DNA of 51,953 nt, taken from positions 1-51,953 of the forward strand of contig JAFXJX010000106.1 of assembly GCA_017532025.1 (NCBI GenBank). The letters are read 5' to 3'. The position numbers and the translations under genes are program-made. Origin of the DNA: Clostridia bacterium (lineage in GTDB: Bacteria; Bacillota; Clostridia; Oscillospirales; CAG-272). Position 1 is the first letter of the stretch, and every line of letters begins with the position of its first letter. Positions 25,058-33,117 of the stretch are shown piece by piece. The notes below the pieces were generated by a model. The model had not been told where the DNA came from. It was given only the letters and a program-made list of their open reading frames with translations, and made no database searches.

Positions 25058-25268
25058 TATATGGTCGTTCAATACAAGCTTTATTCTTAACAATATGTTC
25101 TTCTTTGTTTTTTGGATCAAATTCAGGAAAACAAAGCAAATAGTAGTCACATTCGTCGCAACAACACTCAAAGCTCTGCTCTCCATTGCCAAGACAAACG
25201 GTTGGCTTTCCGGGTGTGAGTTCTATGCCGCTAACATCAACAACTTTTTTTGGAGTATTCTTACTCAT
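25038..25268 (-). CDS. Small cysteine-rich protein of unknown function, 76 aa
   Basis: I do not recognise a named family. The ATG at 25268 follows AGGGGG, and the product has seven cysteines, most of them in the central stretch CLGNGEQSFECCCDECDYYLLCFPE, which could bind zinc or an iron-sulfur centre; the ends are polar and charged. No signal peptide or membrane helix. The coding region begins only 19 bases after the terminator that ends leader RNA copy B, and no other promoter fits between them, so its expression probably depends on read-through of that terminator. This links it in regulation, not in sequence, to the LRR lipoprotein at 15904. Confidence 0.75.
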   Translation of the reverse strand: MSKNTPKKVVDVSGIELTPGKPTVCLGNGEQSFECCCDECDYYLLCFPEFDPKNKEEHIVKNKACIERPYKKDEEF

Positions 25269-25286
25269 ATATCCCCCTATCAGCAT

Positions 25287-25496
25287 ATAAAAAAGAGCGT
25301 CAACCGTAGTCAACGCTCCGAAAAACGCAAACTCCGATTGTTGCTACACAAACTAAATTAGAATTAGGGCATTAACCATAACCATTTAGTAGAGCTTGCG
25401 ATTTTACCAAGTTCAAAAATAGTTATGGCGAAAAAAGGGTACAAATATCCCTATAAAGACAAAATACCGCTCATTCTAATATTCAGTTTGTGTAGC
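25287..25496 (-). ncRNA. Candidate structured leader RNA / riboswitch-like attenuator, copy B
   Basis: This is the minus-strand homologue of the RNA at 15653-15871. It begins with GCTACACAAACT paired to AGTTTGTGTAGC (ending at 25343), an internal loop, then ATTAGAAT/ATTCTAAT in place of TACAGTATG/CATACTGTA of copy A. A hairpin closed by GGTA/TACC precedes the conserved single strand CCCTTTTTTCG, then a helix CCATAACTATTT/AAATGGTTATGG with a GGTAAAATCGCAAGCTC loop. The 3' part GCAACAATCGGAGTTTGCG matches copy A closely and leads to a 10-bp terminator stem (25295-25318) whose base pairs differ from copy A by paired changes. The next start codon is at 25268. Confidence 0.75.
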
Positions 25497-25502
25497 ACTC
25501 TT

Positions 25503-25531
25503 ATTGTATCACATACTTTGAAAAAAATCAA
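25503..25531 (-). promoter_or_regulatory. Sigma-A promoter of structured leader RNA copy B
   Basis: On the minus strand TTGATT (25526-25531), 17 bases, TACAAT (25503-25508), with RNA start expected at 25496. Spacer end and start region match the copy A promoter. Confidence 0.85.
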
Positions 25532-25622
25532 GCATTTTGAGAAAAACCTTAAACTCAAACTGCATCTTCCGAGAGAGTAAGAATGATGTTCCTGATAAGC
25601 ATTGCATTTGTCTTTACTTTGA

Positions 25623-25651
25623 ACGGAGAGTTAAAAGACTCTCCGTTTTTT
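25623..25651 (+). terminator. Orphan intrinsic terminator
   Basis: ACGGAGAGT (25623-25631) pairs with ACTCTCCGT (25638-25646) and six T follow. No gene on the plus strand ends before it, because the ABC operon already stops at 25021-25057. It could end a small RNA from about 25550, but I see no clear promoter, or be a leftover of a lost gene. Confidence 0.7.
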
Positions 25652-25697
25652 GGTTGGTTTGATAAACGGATTTGCTTCGTGAAATCAATAAAACAGC

Positions 25698-25726
25698 TTG
25701 ATTTTTTGGCAGGGCGGTTGTATAAT
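25698..25726 (+). promoter_or_regulatory. Sigma-A promoter for the 970-aa LRR lipoprotein
   Basis: TTGATT (25698-25703), 17 bases, TATAAT (25721-25726), about 76 bases before the ATG. Confidence 0.8.
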
Positions 25727-25802
25727 GTGTTTACTTAACAAAACAGTTATCCTTTCGCAATGCGATATATTCTGTTTGAATGATTAGTTGGAGGAAAAGA
25801 TA

Positions 25803-28715
25803 ATGAAATCAATCACCAAAGTCAGTATTTTGATTTGTCTTGTTTTGGTGGCTTGTCTGCTTGCTTTTACGGCGTGCGGAGAAACAGCCCTCGAAACAAC
25901 ACAAGTCGGTACTGAAACAACAAACTCACCCGAAACGACTAAGTTGCCCGAGACGACTAAGTTGCCCGAGACGAGCAAAGCGCCCGAGACGAGCAAAGCG
26001 CCCGAGACGAGCAAGACGCCCGAGACGAGCAAAGCGCCCGAGACGAGCAAGTTGCCCGAGACGAGCAAGACGCCCGGGTCTTCCGAAGCGCCGCACACCC
26101 ATTCGTTTGGTGCGTGGACGGTTGTGAAAGACGCAACCTGCACCGAAGCGGGAAAAGAGGAGCGCAGCTGCACCTGCGGTGAAAAGGAAAGCCGGGCAAC
26201 GGATGCGCTCGGTCACAGTTATAATGCGACAGTAACCGAGCCCACTTGCTCCGCAGGCGGATATACCGTACATACTTGCTCGGTGTGCGGTGACTCTTAC
26301 ACGAGTGATGAAACCGAGCCCAAACATACCTATACCGATACCGACGCCCTTTGCAATATCTGTGGATATCAAAATAAAAGCGTAGGGCTTGACTACACCT
26401 ATGATAAGAAGACCGACGGATATATTGTCATCGGCATGGGAGATTGTACAGACAAAGACCTTGTTATCCCGAGCAAACACGAAGGCAAACCCGTGAGGGG
26501 GATTGGGGATGAAGCGTTCCGTGAGCACTACAACCTTACGAGCGTTGAGATTGGCGATAGTGTGACGAGCATTGGTGCGTTTGCGTTTGGTTTTTGTGAG
26601 AACCTTACCAGCGTTAAGCTGGGTAATGGCGTGACGAGCATTGGTGAAGGTGCATTCTTCGTTTGCACAGGTCTTACAAGCATTGGCCTTCCGATGACTC
26701 TTGAGAGCATTGGCGAGTGTGCGTTCTCTTTTTGCGATAGTCTTGCAAGCATTGTGATTCCGAATAGCGTTGAGAGCATTGGCGAGTGTGCATTCGATTG
26801 TTGTGTAAGCCTTACAAGCATTGTCATTCCGAAAAGCGTGACGAGAATTGGTGAGTACGTGTTCGCTTCTTGCGAAAGCCTTACCGATATTTACTGTGAA
26901 GCGGAACGTATGCCCTCCGGATGGAACGGTCTTTGGTTGGAAGAATGCGCTGCTGCGGTGCATTGGAGCTATAACAGTGGCAACGTACCCGAACAGCCTG
27001 AACAGCCCGAGCAGCCCGAGCAGCCCGAGCAACCCGAGCAGCCCGAGCAGCCTGAACAGCCCGAACAGTCTGAGCTTGCCTTCACCTATGACTACGCGAC
27101 CGACAGCTATTATGTCAGCGGTGTCGGAAGCTGTACTGACAAAGAGATTGTGATTCCGAGCACCTACCTCGGCAAGCCCGTAACGGGTATTGCTAAAGGT
27201 GCGTTTAGGTCACGTACCAAAATTACCGGCGTTGTCATTCCGAACAGCGTGACATATATTGGCGAGAATGCATTCGACGGCTGCAAAAAACTAAAGAGCA
27301 TCACGATCCCCGACAGCGTGACGAGCATTGGTGATTTGGCATTCTACGAGTGCAACGCTCTTACGAGTGTTGAGATCGGAAAGGGTGTGACAAGCATCGG
27401 AGCCAATGCGTTTACGATGTGTTATAACCTGACAAGTGTCGTGATTCCCGACAGCGTGACAAGCATTGGTCAGTATGCGTTCAACGCTTGTTCGCTTCTT
27501 GCAAGCATTGAAATCGGAAAAGGTGTTGAGAGCATTGGTGCTTATGCGCTGTTCAACTGCCGCAGTCTTACGGCTATTACCGTTTCGGTAGATAACGCGG
27601 TATATAGTAGCCTTGACGGTATTCTGTATAACAAAGACAAGACGGTTTTGTTGCAGGTACCCGGCGCAATGCAGGCAGTTACGATTCCGAACAGCGTGAC
27701 GGGTATTGGTGATTTTGCGTTTAACAGTTGCAAAAACCTCACAAGCCTTGAGATTCCGAAAAGTGTGACAAGTATTGGAAATTATGCGTTTAGTGGTTGT
27801 GAAGGTCTTACAAGCTTTGAGATTCCCGAAAGCGTGACTAGTATTGGAACTTTTGCATTCGATGGTTGCAAAAACCTTGCAAGCGTTGTCATTCCCAACA
27901 GCGTGACAAGCATTAGCCAAGGGATGTTCTCGAATTGCACAAGCCTTACGCAAATTGAAATTCCGAACAGCGTGACGAGCATTGGGAACAACGCGTTCGC
28001 TGATTGCACGGCTCTGACAAGCATTACCATTCCCGATAACGTTGAGAGCATTGGTGCTTTTGCGTTCTCGAATTGTATCGGCATTACCGGCATTGCCATT
28101 CCGAACAGAGTAACAAGCATTGGTGAGTGGGCGTTTAGCGGTTGCAAAGGCTTTACGAGCTTTTTCATCCCTGACAGCGTGACGAGCGTTGGCGAGTGCC
28201 TGTTCGCCTCTTGCACAAGTCTTACCGACATTTACTGTGAAGCGGAACGCAAGCCTTCCAAATGGAATAGCGATTGGTCGTCCTTTTGTTCTGCTACCGT
28301 ACATTGGGGCGATACCGGAGGCTCTGCGGTAGACGGTAGCGAAGGGCTGGAATACAAGCTCAACGGCAATGCCTACACGGTTATCGGAATCGGTTCATTC
28401 AGTGGCTCGGAATTGATCATTCCCGCGTATTATAAAGGCTTGCCCGTAACTATCATTGGCATGGGTGCTTTTGAAAACTGCAATATGATTACGAGCGTTT
28501 TCATTCCAGATACCGTAGTGCGCATAGAGGGCAACGCGTTTTCGGGATGCAAAAACCTGGAAACGATCAGCATTCCCGAATCGGTAAGAAGCATTGGCGC
28601 GACTGCATTCAGCGGTTGTAAGAGTCTGAGTAGCGCCTATTACCGCGGAACAGGCAAACCCTGGTGGAGTAATAGCAATATCTTTGATTCTCGCGTTAGC
28701 ATACATTACAATTAA
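25803..28715 (+). CDS. Large BspA-like leucine-rich-repeat lipoprotein, 970 aa
   Basis: A lipoprotein signal (LAFTAC, Cys 25) leads into a stalk of eight six-residue repeats (PETSKA type, about 43-90) and then a segment with paired cysteines and HTH/GHSY motifs (about 95-195, CTCGEKES, CSVCGDSY, CNICGYQ), a pattern often seen next to BspA repeats in Clostridia. LRR_5 repeats follow in two blocks (about 215-390 and 420-860) separated by nine PEQ triplets, with a third short block near 880-970. Cap motifs TDIYCEAER.PS.WN close the first two blocks. It is probably a surface adhesin or binding protein. The ATG at 25803 has GGAGG upstream; the frame extends five codons further without one. Confidence 0.9.
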   Translation: MKSITKVSILICLVLVACLLAFTACGETALETTQVGTETTNSPETTKLPETTKLPETSKAPETSKAPETSKTPETSKAPETSKLPETSKTPGSSEAPHTHSFGAWTVVKDATCTEAGKEERSCTCGEKESRATDALGHSYNATVTEPTCSAGGYTVHTCSVCGDSYTSDETEPKHTYTDTDALCNICGYQNKSVGLDYTYDKKTDGYIVIGMGDCTDKDLVIPSKHEGKPVRGIGDEAFREHYNLTSVEIGDSVTSIGAFAFGFCENLTSVKLGNGVTSIGEGAFFVCTGLTSIGLPMTLESIGECAFSFCDSLASIVIPNSVESIGECAFDCCVSLTSIVIPKSVTRIGEYVFASCESLTDIYCEAERMPSGWNGLWLEECAAAVHWSYNSGNVPEQPEQPEQPEQPEQPEQPEQPEQPEQSELAFTYDYATDSYYVSGVGSCTDKEIVIPSTYLGKPVTGIAKGAFRSRTKITGVVIPNSVTYIGENAFDGCKKLKSITIPDSVTSIGDLAFYECNALTSVEIGKGVTSIGANAFTMCYNLTSVVIPDSVTSIGQYAFNACSLLASIEIGKGVESIGAYALFNCRSLTAITVSVDNAVYSSLDGILYNKDKTVLLQVPGAMQAVTIPNSVTGIGDFAFNSCKNLTSLEIPKSVTSIGNYAFSGCEGLTSFEIPESVTSIGTFAFDGCKNLASVVIPNSVTSISQGMFSNCTSLTQIEIPNSVTSIGNNAFADCTALTSITIPDNVESIGAFAFSNCIGITGIAIPNRVTSIGEWAFSGCKGFTSFFIPDSVTSVGECLFASCTSLTDIYCEAERKPSKWNSDWSSFCSATVHWGDTGGSAVDGSEGLEYKLNGNAYTVIGIGSFSGSELIIPAYYKGLPVTIIGMGAFENCNMITSVFIPDTVVRIEGNAFSGCKNLETISIPESVRSIGATAFSGCKSLSSAYYRGTGKPWWSNSNIFDSRVSIHYN
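25929..26072 (+). repeat. Eight 18-bp tandem repeats coding for a PETSK-type stalk
   Basis: Units of CCCGAGACGAGCAAAGCG with few changes (AAG TTG or AAG ACG at the end) repeat eight times in frame. Length is likely to vary between strains. Confidence 0.9.
26988..27068 (+). repeat. Nine 9-bp tandem repeats coding for PEQ linker
   Basis: CCCGAGCAG-type units, nine times without interruption, code for a proline- and glutamate-rich linker between two LRR blocks. Confidence 0.92.
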
Positions 28716-28740
28716 CAATTCTGATGAATAAACTCATAAA

Positions 28741-28785
28741 AAACAGGCTCATCGCTGCATACTCTGCGGCGATGAGCCTGTTTGG
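28741..28785. terminator. Bidirectional terminator between the LRR lipoprotein and aldo/keto reductase genes
   Basis: A 15-bp perfect stem (28741-28755 with 28769-28783) with A-run before and T-run after serves both convergent genes. Confidence 0.92.
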
Positions 28786-28795
28786 TTATTAACTT

Positions 28796-29713
28796 TTAAG
28801 GCAACTGATTGCCGGCGGCGAGGAAGATATCGTACCACTCGCGGCGGGTGAGGGTGACATCGGCGGCTTTCAAGCAATCGGTGAGTCTTTGTACGTTGGT
28901 GGTGCCGGTCACAGGCATGAGTTTGGCGGGGTGACGGAGCAGCCACGCGATGACGATTGTGTTTTTGGAAACGCCGTGTGCGTCTGCCACTTCGTCAAGC
29001 TTTTTATTGAGCGCTTCGAATTTGGGGTTGTCGACAAACACGCCGCTGAAGAATCCGTATTGGAAGGGCGACCAGGGCTGAATGGTGATGTCATTGAGTC
29101 TGCACCAGTCAAGCACGCTGCCGTCGCGCACGGTGGCTCTGTCATTTTCCATATTGACGTTGAGTCCTGCCGAGATCATGGTGGCGTTGGTGATGCTCAT
29201 TTGCAGCTGGTTGGCAACGATCGGCATACCGAGATACTTTTCGAGCAGGGCGATCTGCATGGGGTTGTGGTTGGAAACACCGAAGTTTCTGACCTTGCCT
29301 GTGTTTTTTAAGTAAGCAAAGGTTTCGGCAACCTCCTCGGGCTCACAAAGCGCGTCGGGGCGGTGGAGCAAAAGCACATCGAGATAGTCGGTGTTAAGGC
29401 GCGAGAGAATGCCGTCAACCGATTTCAAGATATGTTCTTTGGAAAAATCGTAGGCATTCGGACGGATGCCGCATTTGGATTGCAGAATGACTTTTTCGCG
29501 CTTATCGTCGGTCATGCCGTATGCCGACGCAAAGCGTTTTTCGCTGTTACCGCCGCCGTAAATATCGGCGTGGTCAAAGAAGTTTGCGCCACTGTCAAGC
29601 GCGGTCCTGATGAAGCGTTCGGCATCTTGATCGGACATACCGGAAATACGCATACAGCCGACAGCGACGGTGGGGACTTCAAGTCCTGATTTTCCAAGGA
29701 GGATTTTTCTCAT
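28796..29713 (-). CDS. Aldo/keto reductase, YdhF-like, 305 aa
   Basis: The (alpha/beta)8 reductase has the full catalytic set: Asp and Tyr in DHADIYGGG, Lys in LQSKCG and His in LLHRPD. The NADP(H) phosphate-binding part near the C-terminus (VTGTTNVQRL) is typical. The sequence is closest in style to E. coli YdhF. It reduces carbonyl groups of small molecules; substrate unknown. Start at 29713 (ATG, AGGAA upstream). It follows a small membrane protein gene after 77 bases and may be the last gene of a leftward run from 32195. Confidence 0.9.
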   Translation of the reverse strand: MRKILLGKSGLEVPTVAVGCMRISGMSDQDAERFIRTALDSGANFFDHADIYGGGNSEKRFASAYGMTDDKREKVILQSKCGIRPNAYDFSKEHILKSVDGILSRLNTDYLDVLLLHRPDALCEPEEVAETFAYLKNTGKVRNFGVSNHNPMQIALLEKYLGMPIVANQLQMSITNATMISAGLNVNMENDRATVRDGSVLDWCRLNDITIQPWSPFQYGFFSGVFVDNPKFEALNKKLDEVADAHGVSKNTIVIAWLLRHPAKLMPVTGTTNVQRLTDCLKAADVTLTRREWYDIFLAAGNQLP

Positions 29714-29790
29714 GGTGGGTTCCTTTCTGTGTTGTGTTTATGATGGGGTGATGGAATCGGATATGGTGAATGGTAGAAACACGGTAGGGG

Positions 29791-30189
29791 TCATTGCTCA
29801 AAGTGTAATCTTTTCTTCAAAAAAATCTCCACAGGGTAGAGGAAAATCGCTACAACAAGGCAGACGATGGCGGCGATATACAGGACATTATCATAATTCG
29901 AATACGCGCCTGCAATCTCCAAAATGCCTTTTATGATGTGCGTGAGTGTGAAGCCTGCCACCGCAAAAGCAAGGAATGTGGCAGAAAAACGCTTGGGGCG
30001 GGGAATGGTTTTGAAAATTGTAAAGAGAAGATAGAGAAAAGCGGTGACAAGCAGCGGCAGAAAGGCGTAGGTCATGTGATCGGATGTGACACCGTGACCG
30101 TAATGGGTATAAACGATGCCGAACAAAAAAACAAACAGGGTAAGGGCGCTATACCAAAGAAGCGCGCGGAGATTCTTTTTTTCTTTCAT
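29791..30189 (-). CDS. Small integral membrane protein, 132 aa
   Basis: Four hydrophobic segments of about 20 residues (starting near 10, 40, 65 and 103) separated by short basic loops, with a basic C-terminus (KKRLHFEQ). I do not recognise the family. The ATG at 30189 has AAAGGAG upstream and lies 18 bases after the NAGPA-like gene, so the two are probably co-transcribed. Confidence 0.75.
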   Translation of the reverse strand: MKEKKNLRALLWYSALTLFVFLFGIVYTHYGHGVTSDHMTYAFLPLLVTAFLYLLFTIFKTIPRPKRFSATFLAFAVAGFTLTHIIKGILEIAGAYSNYDNVLYIAAIVCLVVAIFLYPVEIFLKKRLHFEQ

Positions 30190-30207
30190 AGACAGCGCTC
30201 CTTTCTG

Positions 30208-31269
30208 TTAGTCTTCCGAATGGCGGTTGCCGTTGATATAGATGATATCGCTGATGCTGCGTTCACTGCCGTCATTTCTGCCGGGGGTGTTGATGACCTC
30301 ACCGTTGAAATACAGCGTGGTGGACGAGCCGCCGTCGAGATTGTAGGCGGCGGTACAGCCGAGGTCTTTCATAATTGTGGCAACGTCAAGCAGCTTCATG
30401 CCGTCGCCGTCGTACAGTCTGCCTTCCGCGACGAGGATGATATAATGGAGCGGTTCGATCATGCCGATGGCGGTGCGGGGGTTACTGGCGGCGGACTGCC
30501 CAACCTCGCTTCGTTCGCTGACCATGATTTCGCCCTTTTCAATCAGGCGCGGGCCAAAGGAGAAGGCTTGATAGACATCGGACGGTATGCCGTTTTTGAA
30601 CAAAACATTGTTTTCATCAAACATCAACAGTGTACCGTTGGGCATGATAAAGAGCGTATCGTCGCTGTTGTTAGAGACACTTTTCGGCGGACGGGCGGTG
30701 TCACGGTAGACGGTATAGTTTCGCACAACAAAGCCTTGTTCCCGGAAGGAAAAATAGTCGCCGTTGATGGCAAAGATGGCGCCGACATCCTCGGCAAGCG
30801 CGCTTGTGGTGGCTTTGGTTACTTTTCCGTTTTGCTCGCGAAAATGGGTGCGGAGATATTCGACATCCGAAAGCTTCAAGTCAATGACAAAATAGCGGGT
30901 TTCTACCTCGTCGCCCCGGTACATACTGTAAAAATAGTTTTCCTGTATATCGATTTCAATGTTTTCGTCTTTGTAATAGCGGTCTTCGATGATGGGGTAT
31001 TCGATCGGCTTTTCGGTGGTGATCGGTGTTTTGACGGTTGTGACAGGGGCTTGGCTTAACGCAGGCGATATCTTTTGTGTGGTTTCCGGCGTGTTTGGTG
31101 TGGACGGTAACAGAGTGAAGGTGGGGTTTTGGGTGATGGTGACATCGGGGTCGAATATCTCGCGGTCGAGCACGAAAGCATCCAGCAGGGTATAAGCGGT
31201 GGTTGCCGCGGCAAACAGCACAAAGGCTGCAATCAAGATGATTTGAAAAATGAGTAGGCTTTTTTTCAT
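30208..31269 (-). CDS. Phosphodiester glycosidase (NAGPA-like) family protein, 353 aa
   Basis: An N-terminal membrane anchor (residues 4-30) and a Thr/Pro-rich linker (about 50-90) hold an extracellular domain of the NAGPA/DUF2233 type, with the family signatures GAIFAINGDYFS, NPRTAIGM and AYNLDGGSSTTLYFNG. Related proteins cleave N-acetylglucosamine phosphodiesters or related wall glycans. The ATG overlaps the stop of the methyltransferase gene (ATGA at 31266-31269), indicating translational coupling with a DNA modification enzyme, which makes little functional sense and is probably a matter of operon structure only. Confidence 0.85.
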   Translation of the reverse strand: MKKSLLIFQIILIAAFVLFAAATTAYTLLDAFVLDREIFDPDVTITQNPTFTLLPSTPNTPETTQKISPALSQAPVTTVKTPITTEKPIEYPIIEDRYYKDENIEIDIQENYFYSMYRGDEVETRYFVIDLKLSDVEYLRTHFREQNGKVTKATTSALAEDVGAIFAINGDYFSFREQGFVVRNYTVYRDTARPPKSVSNNSDDTLFIMPNGTLLMFDENNVLFKNGIPSDVYQAFSFGPRLIEKGEIMVSERSEVGQSAASNPRTAIGMIEPLHYIILVAEGRLYDGDGMKLLDVATIMKDLGCTAAYNLDGGSSTTLYFNGEVINTPGRNDGSERSISDIIYINGNRHSED

Positions 31270-32195
31270 GGTAACCTCTTTTTTGGGTCGGATGTGGCGT
31301 TGCGGTGGTAAAAGATACCGTTTTCATAGCCTTGGATGCGTGTGTCACTCTCTGCCATTTCGAGACGTTTTTCGGCAAGTGCGATATATTCTTCTTCTTT
31401 TTCGATGCCGAAGAAGCGGCGGTTTAGCTTTTTGGCGGTGACAGCAGTGCTACCCGAGCCGAGGAAAGGGTCAAAAACAAGGTCGTTTTCATTCGAACTT
31501 GCTAAAATCAGCTTGGCAAGCAGTTTTTCGGGCTTTTGGGTAGGGTGCGTTGTGTTTTCTGCCATAGACCAATAGGGAATGGTGATATCGTCCCAGAAGT
31601 TTGACGGGCAGGTGTCGCGGTAATTGCCGCCCTCTGTTTCTTGCCAATCCTTGGGCGCTCCGTTTTCTTTATAGGGGGCGATCACGCGGCGGCGGAGCTT
31701 GACAGCGTCAAGGTTGAAGGTGTAGGTGTGCGACAGCGTGCAAAACCAAATGTCTTCCATGCTGTTTTTGAAGTTTTTTTCAGCCCCTCTGCCTTTTTCT
31801 CTTTGCCAGGTGATGCGGTTTTGAATGAGAAAATAGTCTTCCAAAAGGGGCGCGAGCAGGATGCTTGTGCGATAGTCGGCGCAGATATACACCGAAGCGT
31901 TGTGCTTTAAGAGGGAAAGTGTGGCTTCGAGCCATGCGCGGGTAAAGGCAATGTAATCCTCGCGGTTCTTTTGCAAAAATTTATTTTCTCCGAAGGTTTT
32001 GGAAAGGTTATAGGGTGGGTCGGCGATCATCAGATCAAAGCTTTGTTTCGGGAGCTTTTTACATACTGAAAACATATCGCCGTGAAAGAGCTTGTTATCA
32101 AGTGAAAGAGCGTCGCCGTCATGCAGTGCGCGCGAAGCGTAATGCTTGATTTCTTCGGCAGACAGTATGATGGTTTTGTTGCGGCTTGACGGCAA
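31266..32195 (-). CDS. DNA methyltransferase, N6_N4_Mtase family (beta class), 309 aa
   Basis: The order of motifs is DPPYNL (motif IV) first, then FDPFLGSGSTAVTA (motif I) near the C-terminus, which is the beta class of amino-methyltransferases with the target recognition part between. HPTQKPEKLL before motif I is typical. It methylates adenine N6 or cytosine N4 in DNA; the site cannot be predicted here. No restriction endonuclease gene is next to it, so it appears to be an orphan. I chose the TTG at 32195 because AAGGGGGGG stands before it; the frame runs to 32255 across the promoter. Confidence 0.88.
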   Translation of the reverse strand: MPSSRNKTIILSAEEIKHYASRALHDGDALSLDNKLFHGDMFSVCKKLPKQSFDLMIADPPYNLSKTFGENKFLQKNREDYIAFTRAWLEATLSLLKHNASVYICADYRTSILLAPLLEDYFLIQNRITWQREKGRGAEKNFKNSMEDIWFCTLSHTYTFNLDAVKLRRRVIAPYKENGAPKDWQETEGGNYRDTCPSNFWDDITIPYWSMAENTTHPTQKPEKLLAKLILASSNENDLVFDPFLGSGSTAVTAKKLNRRFFGIEKEEEYIALAEKRLEMAESDTRIQGYENGIFYHRNATSDPKKRLP

Positions 32196-32226
32196 AATGC
32201 TCCCCCCCTTACAGCTTAATACAATC

Positions 32227-32255
32227 AGTATATCACGGAAATGTGAATATTGCAA
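32227..32255 (-). promoter_or_regulatory. Sigma-A promoter for the methyltransferase operon
   Basis: On the minus strand TTGCAA (32250-32255), 17 bases, TATACT (32227-32232), about 30 bases before the TTG start. Confidence 0.8.
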
Positions 32256-32284
32256 GCGTTTTTTGTGACGTGTGTGGGGGATAA

Positions 32285-32314
32285 CAAAAAGGGCAACCTT
32301 GTCGGTTACCCTTG
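32285..32314 (-). terminator. Terminator after the ECF S-component gene
   Basis: On the minus strand AAGGGTAACC pairs with GGTTGCCCTT (one wobble) followed by TTTGTT, directly past the stop at 32327. Confidence 0.85.
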
Positions 32315-32326
32315 GTTTTATATAGG

Positions 32327-32932
32327 TTAGCGGGAGATTTTTTTCTTGACCACGAGGTCAACAAGACGGATGATAACGGGGCAGAGTACGAGGTTAACAG
32401 CGAGTTCGATTAAGAAATTGCCAAGTCCCAAAGAGATAAACAGAAATGCGGACATATTCTCCGCGCCTTGCAACCAAGCATCAACTGTGTCTTTGAAAAA
32501 CAAAAAGCAACCGATCAAATAAATGCCTGTATTCACGATCGGAGATACGACAGCTGCGCCAATGGAAGCGACGGTATGATTTTTGTTTTTGATGACGTCA
32601 TACACGATACCGGCAACCAAACCTGCACCAATGCCCTTTACATAAACGATGAGAGGGGTTGTGATGTAAGTATAGGGGGGATTCATGAATAAAAAGAAGT
32701 CGGCTCCGCCGGTGAGCATAACAACAGTTGCGAAAACGAAACCAAGCCATGCACCTGCCCATTTACCGCAAATTGCAACACCGATAACGATGACGGGAAG
32801 AACCAATGTGATTGAAAAAATACCGCCGGGAATTTGAATCGGGAGAAACTGAAGGATTACCACAAGGGCGGTGAAAACAGCAAGCAGAACAAGATCACGG
32901 GTTCGGGTACGGTTTTTGAGATTGTTTGCCAT
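32327..32932 (-). CDS. ECF transporter S component, 201 aa
   Basis: Five to six hydrophobic helices in the pattern of energy-coupling-factor substrate-binding subunits: an early basic Arg/Thr-rich end, RDLVLLAVFTALVVILQFLP, then IFSITLVLPVIVIG and a Gly-rich helix. It captures a vitamin or similar small molecule and shares the EcfAAT module encoded elsewhere. Substrate cannot be assigned; I see no riboswitch in the 40-base leader that would hint at one. Single gene, with its own promoter at 32976-33004 and terminator at 32285-32314. Confidence 0.85.
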   Translation of the reverse strand: MANNLKNRTRTRDLVLLAVFTALVVILQFLPIQIPGGIFSITLVLPVIVIGVAICGKWAGAWLGFVFATVVMLTGGADFFLFMNPPYTYITTPLIVYVKGIGAGLVAGIVYDVIKNKNHTVASIGAAVVSPIVNTGIYLIGCFLFFKDTVDAWLQGAENMSAFLFISLGLGNFLIELAVNLVLCPVIIRLVDLVVKKKISR

Positions 32933-32975
32933 ATATAACTCCTTACTTTAGTAAAAGTGTTAGATTTCGGTTTTC

Positions 32976-33004
32976 ATTATATCACTCACCAAAAAGCTTG
33001 TCAA
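32976..33004 (-). promoter_or_regulatory. Sigma-A promoter for the ECF S component
   Basis: On the minus strand TTGACA (32999-33004), 17 bases, TATAAT (32976-32981): a full consensus promoter. Confidence 0.9.
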
Positions 33005-33117
33005 GTGATGATATTGACAAAATATGGCACAAGTCGGTCGTATCTTACTGAAAAAAGTGACAAAATGGTATGATAATGGTGCTTTTCGCATAGGTTAGTG
33101 AAAAAAGAGGTGACGTG

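Noticed and set aside
25583..25738. 51-codon ORF on the plus strand (MMFLISIAF...) with a weak upstream GAGAG
   Set aside because: It runs through a terminator and through the promoter of the 970-aa LRR gene, and has no good ribosome site.
25926..27032. Long minus-strand frame of 368 codons opposite the LRR gene
   Set aside because: It mirrors the codon-biased repeats of the plus-strand gene, is low complexity and lacks a start site; a shadow.
26988..27068. Short tandem repeats considered as a CRISPR array
   Set aside because: Units of 9 bp without spacers, in frame inside a coding region; a PEQ linker.
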